Assembly (NCBI RefSeq): GCF_021531495.1
Contig: NZ_JADYTY010000008.1
Span: forward strand, 1-64,000
Direction of reading: 5' to 3'
Length of the DNA: 64,000 nt
DNA from: Anaerovibrio lipolyticus
GTDB lineage: Bacteria > Bacillota > Negativicutes > Selenomonadales > Selenomonadaceae
This document shows, piece by piece, positions 54,989 through 63,232 of this stretch. Numbering within the stretch: the stretch's first letter is position 1; each line of letters begins with the position of its first letter. Position numbers and translations under genes: made by a program. A model generated the notes under the pieces. It was given only the letters and a program-made list of their open reading frames with translations. It was not told where the DNA came from and did no database searches.

Positions 54989-57805
54989 TCATTCCTCATC
55001 ATCATACATACCAGCATATTCATTCTGCCAATCAACCAAATTAACCTCATATTCTATGGTTTTTTCCTTTTCTCCCGTACTAGGAAAACCTAGTCCCAAA
55101 GCACACAATATAGGAGGCAGTGTTTCCAAATCAACCGGATTTTTAGTATCTTTTGTTGGCTCTATAAAAAATAATACTAAAAGAGGCCGGCGATTCTTTA
55201 TCATATAACCACTGCTGGAAGGATGTCTTTGTTTTTTTGTTTTCTCATCATAAAATTCTTTTTTAACCTCTCCAATCTGTTTTTTTGTTAACCCATTTTG
55301 AGTAACTCCTACAGAAGCAATTCTCAACTTGCTTCCACCTATTTGAATTACATCATTGCGTTTTGTAATCTTACGGCACACAGGATTTATCGAAATACTA
55401 CCGTGCTTGGTAGGAATATTTACATTCTTTTCACTTTCACCACTTACAACTGCCACATCCCAAATATTATCCGATAAATTCTGTCTAATATACCTATATA
55501 ATGCATTGCCCTGGAAAGCAAGATTCCAGTGGGATGATTTAAAGCTTGTAACCAAATCTGCAACAACTTCTCCACTAACACCGCGCCAGAATACATCTGA
55601 ATGAATTACATCCTGAGCAGTATGCACCGGTGGCATCCTCTTTATAAAATTAATAAATTGGTTGCGATTCTGCTCTAAAGCCTCAGCATTATCCAATAAA
55701 TTTGGAGATTCCAAATAACGATGGCTTAGTGTTACCGCTCTGCGAACAGTTTCTGCCGAACGCATTTTATTTCTGGCAGTAACTATGAGAGAAGCAGGAT
55801 GCCTGCGCACCCTTAGGCCAAATTCACTTGGAGTTAAATCCTGACTTTGCATATAGCGGATCTGATCCTTCAACTCTTCAATTGCGTCTGTTATATAACG
55901 ATACCAGCCAATAGCATCTGGAGCCAGCCAGATGCGGCACAAATCCGCACACCAAGGACGGTAGCCAAACCAACGCCCCATCTGCATCAAGGTATCATAC
56001 ATCAAGGAGCGGCGATAAAAGAAGGTAACACACAGCCCCTCCAAGGTCAATCCGCGGGAAAAGCTGTTACCGCCTACAGCTATAACCCGCAATCCCTCAT
56101 TATATCCATTATAATCTAAAGCCTTGCTATTGTCGGTTCTTTTAGCGCTGTTCTGCAACCGCATTTCTATACCCGCCACAGCCTTATACAGATATTTCCT
56201 TCTTAGTTTTTCCCAATCTATTTTCACATTCTCTGCCAGCATTTTGGTATAAATGCGCTCCATTTCATTCAATACCTCATTATCCTTTACGTCTGTTTTG
56301 GGAAGCGCTGCATAATTCTGAATTTCGCTTTTTACCTTATACAGCCAGTCATTAACCAAATTATATATTCTGCTTTGCACAGCCGTAAACCTGCTGACAT
56401 GAATCATCATTGAACGATGAGTTTCCTTATCCGGCTTATATTCCTTCTGCGTTGCTGCACGGCAATCTCGCACTGCATTTATCAATAGAAAGTAATATAA
56501 AGCACTTTCCAAATCTGAAGGCAGTTTGTGTATTTCCAGCTCTTTCTTATGCTTATAGGGAATAATCTGCTCCATTTCATCAGTATTTATTTCTTCCAGC
56601 ATATATTCATTTGGCGCTTTGTCGTCACCATAACTGCTTTCATCTCCAAATATTTTAGTAGCTCCAATATAATTACTTGGCGTTTTCAACGCATAAATAA
56701 AATTGCTAGGGAATAAATCTGCCTTGGAAAGTCTCTCTGCTTCCATATTATCGTTTTGATTTTCATCCTCTAAATCTGGCTGTATAAATATATTAGCAAA
56801 AGGCGTAGCTGTAACACCTACATAGGCAGCCTTATGAAACATATTCAGGATTCTGCGAATCCCTTTATTTATAGCCGTTGGAGAATTGTCATCACCGCTG
56901 GTATTTATAGAAGCATTATCTGCTTCATCATCAATCAGAAGCATAGGCTGCATAATTTTATTAGTACGCTCATTAACGGATCTTTCCAACCATACAGCCA
57001 AATTGTTTAAAATATTTTTCTGCTTTTTTACTACAAACAAAACCGGCACTGTAATATCTTTGATATCCAGCTGCAGTCTATCAACAATAGCAGCGTCAAA
57101 ATCACTGGTTGTAGATGTAAACTGAGCCACATAAATGCTGGGATCTTTTTCGCCAACCCCTACTGCCCTTTTCCTGCCTCTCTTGCTAGGATTATTCAGT
57201 GTGTCAAAACTGCTGCGCCCCGCAAACTCCGCATCTAATCTGCTTTGCGTCTGTCTACGCAGATCCTCTAACATACCTGTAAGAACAATACACACTTTAT
57301 ATCCAGCATCTACAGCCTTGTTTAAAATAGCTGTATAGGTAGCTGTTTTACCAGACTGTACATCACCTATAACTAATCCCTTTCGTAAAAACCCTTCTTC
57401 CTGTCTTGGATCTCCTGCCAAATCTACAATGGCATTACTAGCCTCATCCAGAGACTGGACAACCTGACTAGGCCACCCTTTTTTTCTTATCAAATAGCTT
57501 CTGTATCTCTCCCAGAACTTCCAATCAATATTTGCTCCATCTGCTGCAAGCCAATGATGATAGTCCTTTTCGCCAGTAATTACTCCCCCATCAAAATTCA
57601 TTGTTACGCTGACCATTTCCTGCAGCTGAGCCAAAAGCTCTTCATAAGCTTCATCATCAATGGAACCCATCCCCATCATGTTCATTGCAGCTCTTACTGT
57701 TGAGGCTGCTTTCTCCAAACCTGCTGCGGTTTTATCTCCGTTATTATTATATACATCCTGTGCATTATTTAGGAATGCACGCTTTATATCATTGATATCA
57801 ATCAT
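54989..57805 (-). CDS. Z1-domain superfamily II ATPase
   Basis: 938 residues. Walker A GDVQSGKT at 147-154, Walker B/DEAD-like LLIDDEADNAS near 290-300, SF-II motif III GVTATPFAN, the Z1 domain (about 425-700) and a motif VI GGNSFSRGLTLEG...LMQMGRWFGYR. Z1 ATPases are predicted DNA or nucleic-acid translocases of restriction-type systems in Firmicutes and others. GGAGATAATTAAA before the ATG; only 2 bases after the GHKL gene and coupled to DUF4420. Confidence 0.92.
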   Translation of the reverse strand: MIDINDIKRAFLNNAQDVYNNNGDKTAAGLEKAASTVRAAMNMMGMGSIDDEAYEELLAQLQEMVSVTMNFDGGVITGEKDYHHWLAADGANIDWKFWERYRSYLIRKKGWPSQVVQSLDEASNAIVDLAGDPRQEEGFLRKGLVIGDVQSGKTATYTAILNKAVDAGYKVCIVLTGMLEDLRRQTQSRLDAEFAGRSSFDTLNNPSKRGRKRAVGVGEKDPSIYVAQFTSTTSDFDAAIVDRLQLDIKDITVPVLFVVKKQKNILNNLAVWLERSVNERTNKIMQPMLLIDDEADNASINTSGDDNSPTAINKGIRRILNMFHKAAYVGVTATPFANIFIQPDLEDENQNDNMEAERLSKADLFPSNFIYALKTPSNYIGATKIFGDESSYGDDKAPNEYMLEEINTDEMEQIIPYKHKKELEIHKLPSDLESALYYFLLINAVRDCRAATQKEYKPDKETHRSMMIHVSRFTAVQSRIYNLVNDWLYKVKSEIQNYAALPKTDVKDNEVLNEMERIYTKMLAENVKIDWEKLRRKYLYKAVAGIEMRLQNSAKRTDNSKALDYNGYNEGLRVIAVGGNSFSRGLTLEGLCVTFFYRRSLMYDTLMQMGRWFGYRPWCADLCRIWLAPDAIGWYRYITDAIEELKDQIRYMQSQDLTPSEFGLRVRRHPASLIVTARNKMRSAETVRRAVTLSHRYLESPNLLDNAEALEQNRNQFINFIKRMPPVHTAQDVIHSDVFWRGVSGEVVADLVTSFKSSHWNLAFQGNALYRYIRQNLSDNIWDVAVVSGESEKNVNIPTKHGSISINPVCRKITKRNDVIQIGGSKLRIASVGVTQNGLTKKQIGEVKKEFYDEKTKKQRHPSSSGYMIKNRRPLLVLFFIEPTKDTKNPVDLETLPPILCALGLGFPSTGEKEKTIEYEVNLVDWQNEYAGMYDDEE

Positions 57806-57806
57806 T

Positions 57807-59258
57807 TTAATTATCTCCTATATATTCTTCCAAAACATTCAGATAACTATGGAAAGGCTCTACATCCTTTAGATTCTTCAAAGCACCTGTTACCACCCCT
57901 GCCGGCATATTCTGCACAAAGGAGTCCAGCATACTTCTAACCTGCTTTTCCGTTATCTTGGTTTCATTCTCTATTTCCACATTATCATTATTCAAATCCA
58001 GCATCAGCTGATTGAGAGGAAGCATCTCCCCTGTCAAAAGAAGCAGCTGCTTCAAATCATGGTCGCAACCGGGATGTTTTTCCAAAAACCTCGTTACCAG
58101 AGGGTGCTCTTCATTAACTTCATAGAAGAAGCCCCCATCCCTGGTTTTGCGCCTATTCCAAATATGCTGTATTTTGTCACTGGTTTCTTTCCTGCCTCGA
58201 TAAGTCCAAGTCCGCTTGCTTTTCTCTGCTACATTTCTAATCAACTCTTCCAAAGCACTAATGATGAACGGAGGCGGTGTTGCTGTAGACTTTTTTACAT
58301 CCAGTACCCATTCACTATCAAAATCACTGGGAATATCAATGCAGATTCTCGCCAACTGTGACAGCGGTGATTTTTTCATACGGCGGAACCATGTCCCCCA
58401 AATAATGAGCCTTCTGTTGCGATAGATATAAAACCCCTGATTTTTGGCCAAATCCTCTGTAATTCCCAATAATTTATGATCCTTTTTGGTCATTTTGGAA
58501 ACATGAGGCAGCTGGATTGGCATAACCCGGATTTTACTGCTGACCTCATAAGGAGGTATCAGCTGCTGGCTTTTTTTCATCAGGAATGGATCTGATGGCT
58601 CCACAGGTACGCCATTCATATTGATATGCACCTTTTTTTGACCGTCGCTGCCTGACAAAAATCTGTGAAATACCAAGGAAATATGGCTGCGCACTACATC
58701 CATACGGGAATTAAATACATTTCTAATATTTTCTCCCTGCTGCATCCTGTCCAGATTTTCCCACAAAACCATTGTGCCAGAGCTTTTTTCTTTAAGCTCC
58801 TCCAGCAGAGGTATTTTTTTTATATCTCTGCTGTTCAATACCATAATAACCCAGGTTTTATTCTCCCTAATAAGCTCCATATCCCAGCATCTGGCTTCCA
58901 GCTTATCCCCCTGCTTGGAAACCACAGTCAATTTATCACATTGGGATAAAGAGGCTGTTTTAAGTCCTAGACCAAAACGCCCCAAGTCATTTTTCTCCCT
59001 GTCCTCCAGCGGGCTTCTTCCACCATAACGCATGGCAGTATCAATTTCATCGCCATTCATGCCAACACCATCATCTATTATAGCCACATAAGCATTTTGT
59101 TCATTGCTGGCTGGCATATAAAAAATATCTATATTTTCCGCTCCTGCGGCCAAGCTATTGTCTAATATATCTGCAACCGCCGTTTCCGTGGAATAACCAA
59201 TTGCTCTGGTAGATTCCATCATAGCCAACGGTTCCGGTAATAAGCATTTAGTTTTCAT
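57807..59258 (-). CDS. MutL/MORC-type GHKL ATPase
   Basis: 483 residues with the Bergerat fold: N box DILDNS at 30-35, G1 IDDGVGM at 61-67, and G2 GRFGLGLKTAS at 93-103. A central S5-like domain follows with KKSTATPPPFI (conserved Lys), then a helical C-terminus. This matches the prokaryotic MORC-like ATPases described in restriction-type operons (Iyer, Abhiman and Aravind, 2008). ATP-driven dimer closure to trap or compact DNA is the expected action. GGGAG before the ATG. Confidence 0.9.
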   Translation of the reverse strand: MKTKCLLPEPLAMMESTRAIGYSTETAVADILDNSLAAGAENIDIFYMPASNEQNAYVAIIDDGVGMNGDEIDTAMRYGGRSPLEDREKNDLGRFGLGLKTASLSQCDKLTVVSKQGDKLEARCWDMELIRENKTWVIMVLNSRDIKKIPLLEELKEKSSGTMVLWENLDRMQQGENIRNVFNSRMDVVRSHISLVFHRFLSGSDGQKKVHINMNGVPVEPSDPFLMKKSQQLIPPYEVSSKIRVMPIQLPHVSKMTKKDHKLLGITEDLAKNQGFYIYRNRRLIIWGTWFRRMKKSPLSQLARICIDIPSDFDSEWVLDVKKSTATPPPFIISALEELIRNVAEKSKRTWTYRGRKETSDKIQHIWNRRKTRDGGFFYEVNEEHPLVTRFLEKHPGCDHDLKQLLLLTGEMLPLNQLMLDLNNDNVEIENETKITEKQVRSMLDSFVQNMPAGVVTGALKNLKDVEPFHSYLNVLEEYIGDN

Positions 59259-59368
59259 AGGTGAATACTCCCAATAAATAAAAATATGTTTAATTATATA
59301 TTCTACAACTATAATACAATTCCTGCTAAACTACATAATAATATGTAAATTTAAAGAAAATTATGCAC

Positions 59369-59397
59369 AAAAAACCGGCCTAATTGCTTAGACCGGT
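59369..59397 (-). terminator. Terminator after vsr
   Basis: ACCGGTCTAA and TTAGGCCGGT pair with one mismatch around a 4-base loop, followed by six T residues on the minus strand. Confidence 0.85.
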
Positions 59398-59405
59398 CAT
59401 CTTTA

Positions 59406-59813
59406 TCATATGTAGCTCAATATCTCTGCCAGCACATTATCCAAATCTTTCTTTATATCGCTTTCCCAGAACCGCAGCACCAGCCATCCCTGTTCTGTAA
59501 GCTGGTCATTTACCTCTCTATCCCGCTCCACATTGCGAGCCAGCTTCTTCTGCCAATATGATTGATTGGTGTCTATCTGGCTTCCCGGTCTATCCTGATA
59601 CCCTCTGGCATGCCAAAAATCCCCATCCACAAAGATAGCTATTTTCTGTCGGGTTAGAACTATATCCGGACAGCCTGTTAATTTGCGCCAATTCTTCCGA
59701 TAGCGTATACCTCTATGCCACAATGCTTTGCGCAGCAATATCTCAGGCTTGCTGTCTGTTGCTCTGATATGTGCCATATTACGGCTTCTTTGTGCTGGTG
59801 TCATATCGTCCAT
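59406..59813 (-). CDS. vsr: Very short patch repair endonuclease (Vsr)
   Basis: Nicks the T of T:G mismatches arising by deamination of 5-methylcytosine, limiting mutation caused by the adjacent methylase. 135 residues from the ATG at 59813, chosen because AGGAG is 10 bases upstream; 15 upstream residues are dropped. N-terminal MTPAQRSRNMAHIRATDSKPE, the catalytic CPDIV (Asp50) and FVDGDFWHARG (61-71) are diagnostic. It is separated from dcm by a terminator. Confidence 0.94.
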   Translation of the reverse strand: MDDMTPAQRSRNMAHIRATDSKPEILLRKALWHRGIRYRKNWRKLTGCPDIVLTRQKIAIFVDGDFWHARGYQDRPGSQIDTNQSYWQKKLARNVERDREVNDQLTEQGWLVLRFWESDIKKDLDNVLAEILSYI

Positions 59814-59830
59814 AATCTTAAGGCTCCTGC

Positions 59831-59868
59831 AAAAAAGGTGTATGCAAAACCTCTGCATACACCTTTTC
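59831..59868 (-). terminator. Terminator between the methylase gene and vsr
   Basis: AAGGTGTATGCA and TGCATACACCTT form a perfect 12 bp stem with a 7-base loop, ending in six T residues on the minus strand. It lies 15 bases after the methylase stop and would leave the vsr-to-HNH genes dependent on readthrough or another promoter. Confidence 0.85.
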
Positions 59869-59882
59869 TCCCAATATCAAAC

Positions 59883-60890
59883 TTAGCGAGGCCTATCTTC
59901 CAAAGCCACATAACCTGTATTATCCAAGGCCTGCAGCATAGCTTCTGCAATGCGGCGAATAACAGGCACACAGACAGAATTGCCTGCTTCCTTGTACAAT
60001 CTGGTATCGCTCTGTTCAGGCAGTACAAAATTATCCCTATCAAAGCCCTGAGCTGTAAAACACTCTCTAGGAGTCATTTTCCGTATACCATGTCTAGTTT
60101 TAATCAGGCATACATTGTGACCGCCGCCTCCCTGATTGGCAGTAAGGGTAGGAATTACACCGCTCTGATTCTTTCTGACATATTTTCTCCGCCACTGGTA
60201 GATAGCAGGATTCTCTATATCATCATCCTCCATAGCTTCTTTCAGCTGCTCATAAATATCGCCAGCAAAACGGCCCTCAGTGTAATAATAACGGTCTGGC
60301 ACATTACCTTCAAAATCAATAATATCCCGCACAGTATTGGTCAAAGGAATCTCCTCCGGCCACTGAAAAGCCTGCCTAGCTGCCTCGTTCTGAAATGCTA
60401 CTATATAGATTCTTTCTCTATTCTGTGCCACATTGCCATATTTCATAGCATTAAGTACCTTGTACTCAATATGATAGCCCATATTCTGCAATTCCTCGCA
60501 GATAATACGGAATGTCCGACCATCGTCATGAGATACCAGATTCTTCACATTCTCAAAAAGTGCTGCTTCCGGTCTATTAGCATTAACAATTCTTGCTAAC
60601 TGGAAAAAAAGCTCTCCTCTGCCCTTTTCATCCTGAAAGCCCTGCCTCAATCCAGCTATGGAAAAAGCCTGGCATGGAAAACCACCTACGATAATATCAG
60701 TAATAGGTACATCCGCAGATTTTACCTTGTTAATATCTCGTAAATCAACCTTGATGGGAAAATTTTCCTGAAAAGTAGCTGCTGGATAGGAATCAAACTC
60801 ATTTGCATATACCGTCCTGCATCTACCTGTCTGCTGGAAGCCTAAATCAATGCCACCTACACCGGCAAAAAAAGACGCAATCGTCAGCAT
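59883..60890 (-). CDS. C5-cytosine DNA methyltransferase (Dcm family)
   Basis: 335 residues. Motif I FAGVGG at 8-13, motif IV GGFPCQAFS with catalytic Cys73, motif VI ENVKNL at 113-118, motif VIII AQNRERIY at 155-162, target-recognition region about 170-270 with TLTANQGGGGHN, motif IX MTPRECFTAQGF and motif X YKEAGNSVCVP. Recognition sequence is not predictable from this. It has its own promoter (60924-60952) and terminator. Adjacent vsr and endonuclease genes make it the modification enzyme of an R-M system. Confidence 0.96.
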   Translation of the reverse strand: MLTIASFFAGVGGIDLGFQQTGRCRTVYANEFDSYPAATFQENFPIKVDLRDINKVKSADVPITDIIVGGFPCQAFSIAGLRQGFQDEKGRGELFFQLARIVNANRPEAALFENVKNLVSHDDGRTFRIICEELQNMGYHIEYKVLNAMKYGNVAQNRERIYIVAFQNEAARQAFQWPEEIPLTNTVRDIIDFEGNVPDRYYYTEGRFAGDIYEQLKEAMEDDDIENPAIYQWRRKYVRKNQSGVIPTLTANQGGGGHNVCLIKTRHGIRKMTPRECFTAQGFDRDNFVLPEQSDTRLYKEAGNSVCVPVIRRIAEAMLQALDNTGYVALEDRPR

Positions 60891-60923
60891 AGCTATAAGT
60901 TCCCCCTTTCAACAAATAAGAAC

Positions 60924-60952
60924 ATTATAGCAAAAAAATCTCCATCAATCAA
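60924..60952 (-). promoter_or_regulatory. Promoter of the methyltransferase gene
   Basis: TTGATT (60947-60952), exactly 17 bp, TATAAT (60924-60929) on the minus strand, directly after the upstream gene's stop. A dedicated promoter would let modification precede restriction. Confidence 0.8.
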
Positions 60953-60961
60953 TAATATATT

Positions 60962-62584
60962 TCAATCCAATAAATCATCAGGCTTGTGTTCGCTGTCTAT
61001 CCAGATAAATTCCAAGTGCACACCTTCCTGTCCTTTAAGCTTATAAAACCTCATACCATTAATACCTACCCGCCGCAAGCGTTCCTCTGTCAGCGGCTCA
61101 TATGGCTTTAGCTGGAAAACACCCTGCAATATCCATTTACCTAAAATTGCCTGGCTTTCAAGGGATTCTATAGCCTTGCCATTATCCTGAGTAATAAAAG
61201 CCTTTACTTTTGTTCCTGATGGCTCAAATATCAAATCAAATACCCTATCTTCCTTTGGCAGTGCCAGTTTATTCGTCATAGATTTTTCCTGCTTGAATGT
61301 TCCTGCCCTTGGTGCAAAGAAATCAGGGTGGCTTTCATGAAATGTTCTGGAGCCTGGTATTGGTATATACACCTCATGCTGAGGACGCATTATCATAGAC
61401 AATACTTCTTTAGTCAGCTGTTCATTGCCAATTACAGCCAACAGTTCGCGGATATTTTGTCTAATAACATTACGCTTATCTGCATCTGAGGTTGCAAAAA
61501 TATCCCCTACCATGCTGCAAATATTTTGCAACAGCTCATCATCCACAATGCCGCCATATTCTTCCTTAATTTTTACCAGCCTTTTGACTCTCTGAGGTTT
61601 GCCCATCTTAGGTGCACCATTGAAACCATTAAAACCGGAACATTTTTCTATCTTGATTTTCCACGCATAGGACTCAGATATTTTATCCCTCTGCAATTCC
61701 TTTTCCTTTTTTGGTGCTTCCATGCCATAGATCTGATTGGCAATACCAGCAAAAATAGCATAGGCATCCTCAGCATACCGCACATCCCATTCATCTTCCA
61801 TAACATAATTGCTGAAATTCATGGATAACTGATGATCCGAAGAGGAAAATCTATATTGATGTCTGCCATCTGTAAATTTGAAATTGGTGGGTGTTCCGAC
61901 ACCTACACACCCCTCTACAGACAAATTATCAATATCGATTTTGGTGTAGCTGGTTTCCCCTACCCGCAGACAGGGCTGCTTGTCCTTTGTCAGCAGTGGC
62001 ATAATAAAATGATATACTGCCTCCACATCATCATTATCCGTATCTATCTTGAATCCCTTCAGATTCTCTTCTGATGATTCAATGCGGGCATTTCTCACAT
62101 CAGAGATATTCTCCGCCAGCTTCATATACAAATCATGATTTACTCTATCTATTTCCTGCTTATTTTTCAGCCCCTGAGCATTACTCCGTATCTGCTCCAG
62201 CAGTTCCGACCATTCATCACGATTGGCCTTGAATTGGGCAACCTTTTGTCCACTGGCTCCTTTTGCCTGAAATACCTTTAGACCAACCAAATATTTTTTT
62301 ACATCGCCAGAAGCTGTCTTTAGCTGCAGAGCAGCATCAAAAGAAGTATTGTTTATATCCTCTGCCGTGGCTCCAAATACCCGCTGAAATACCGTTTCCT
62401 GATATTTGGAATTAACTACCGGGATAGGTATATCCCCATCCTGATTTTGATTATCCTCAGATTGACCGCTTATTTCTTCATTTTTGCTGCCCTCTTTTTG
62501 GGTAAACATCTTGGAAAGGCTGGCAAAAGCCAAAATCATTTTCTTATATTCCTGACGCTGTTCCTCTGGCAAATCCTTCCACAT
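60962..62584 (-). CDS. Predicted restriction endonuclease with B3-like C-terminal domain
   Basis: 540 residues, not matching a family I can name with confidence. The N-terminal region has E63, D83 (SFDAAL) and G101-L-K103 (YLVGLKVF), a weak PD-(D/E)XK-like arrangement in which the second acidic residue of E-x-K is replaced. The C-terminal part (about 399-540) has VYIPIP (405-410), SHPDFF, QDNGKAIES and ILGKW (481-484), a pattern I associate with the C-terminal DNA-recognition part of NgoFVII/BfiI-type endonucleases. It sits first in the island before the methylase. The endonuclease role is inferred. Confidence 0.6.
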   Translation of the reverse strand: MWKDLPEEQRQEYKKMILAFASLSKMFTQKEGSKNEEISGQSEDNQNQDGDIPIPVVNSKYQETVFQRVFGATAEDINNTSFDAALQLKTASGDVKKYLVGLKVFQAKGASGQKVAQFKANRDEWSELLEQIRSNAQGLKNKQEIDRVNHDLYMKLAENISDVRNARIESSEENLKGFKIDTDNDDVEAVYHFIMPLLTKDKQPCLRVGETSYTKIDIDNLSVEGCVGVGTPTNFKFTDGRHQYRFSSSDHQLSMNFSNYVMEDEWDVRYAEDAYAIFAGIANQIYGMEAPKKEKELQRDKISESYAWKIKIEKCSGFNGFNGAPKMGKPQRVKRLVKIKEEYGGIVDDELLQNICSMVGDIFATSDADKRNVIRQNIRELLAVIGNEQLTKEVLSMIMRPQHEVYIPIPGSRTFHESHPDFFAPRAGTFKQEKSMTNKLALPKEDRVFDLIFEPSGTKVKAFITQDNGKAIESLESQAILGKWILQGVFQLKPYEPLTEERLRRVGINGMRFYKLKGQEGVHLEFIWIDSEHKPDDLLD

Positions 62585-62635
62585 ACCTTTTCCCTCGCTT
62601 TCAAATCTGTTCGATACTCACTATATTCGCCATAA

Positions 62636-62665
62636 AAGTTTTATTTCCTGCTAAAAATAAAACTT
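62636..62665. promoter_or_regulatory. Perfect 11 bp inverted repeat ahead of the endonuclease gene
   Basis: AAGTTTTATTT and its complement are separated by about 8 bases, 50 bp before the ATG at 62584 and within the divergent intergenic stretch 62585-62895. It is well placed as an operator or leader hairpin for the endonuclease gene. A TATAAT lies just upstream on the minus strand near 62675-62680, with no good -35. Confidence 0.6.
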
Positions 62666-62784
62666 CTACAAAAAATTATACTCTTTTATGGCTTTATAAT
62701 ATTAATAAAATCTATTAAAAATTAAAATTATATTTAGTATTGCTTACTTCCATTTCCTATTGTTGCATAGTATAATGACTTATA

Positions 62785-62868
62785 TAGGCAGGAATCATAC
62801 GATTCTCTTTTAATTAAGGTCTAAACCCAAACTATCCTAATAATTTTTTCGTGTAACTTCCTGCCTAA
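62785..62868 (+). promoter_or_regulatory. Long-range inverted repeat in the leader of the plus-strand module
   Basis: TAGGCAGGAA near 62785 pairs exactly with TTCCTGCCTA near 62859, with about 60 bases between, followed by AACATTTTTT and then AGGAGG of the next gene. A TATAAT (near 62770) with weak -35 precedes it. It could be an attenuator hairpin controlling the small protein and the DnaC-like gene. Confidence 0.5.
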
Positions 62869-62895
62869 ACATTTTTTAGGAGGGATTTTTTAGAA

Positions 62896-63165
62896 ATGGT
62901 AAAAGCAAGTACAATGGATCTTCTCAGGGAAATCTGCCGATTAGGGCAGGGCGAAATTCCAGAGCACAAACTTCTTCACAATCTGGATATTTCCCACGGT
63001 TATTTCTGCAAGCTGCGGAAGCAGTTGACAGATGCAGGACGACTCCTGGTAACACACCCCAACCGCAAGGCACATTATAATGTGAGGTTAGAATGGACAA
63101 ATGAGCTTTTTGATAGCTGGAGCGATGATGTGGATATCTCCTCTGAGCAATGTCAGACAGCCTAA
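62896..63165 (+). CDS. Small winged-helix-like protein
   Basis: 89 residues. TMDLLREICRLGQGEIPEHKLLHNLDISHGYFCKLRKQLTDAGRLLV looks like a helix-turn-helix or winged helix (LDISHGYFCKLRKQL as recognition region), followed by basic NPNRKAHYNVRL. AGGAGG lies upstream. It is divergent from the island and 67 bp before a DnaC-like ATPase, so a replication or regulatory protein of a mobile element is plausible. No family is named. Confidence 0.65.
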   Translation: MVKASTMDLLREICRLGQGEIPEHKLLHNLDISHGYFCKLRKQLTDAGRLLVTHPNRKAHYNVRLEWTNELFDSWSDDVDISSEQCQTA

Positions 63166-63232
63166 ATTTTTTTGCATTACGGTTGAGTTGGTTTAATTTT
63201 ATGAAATATTGTATATATTAGGAGGATATTAC

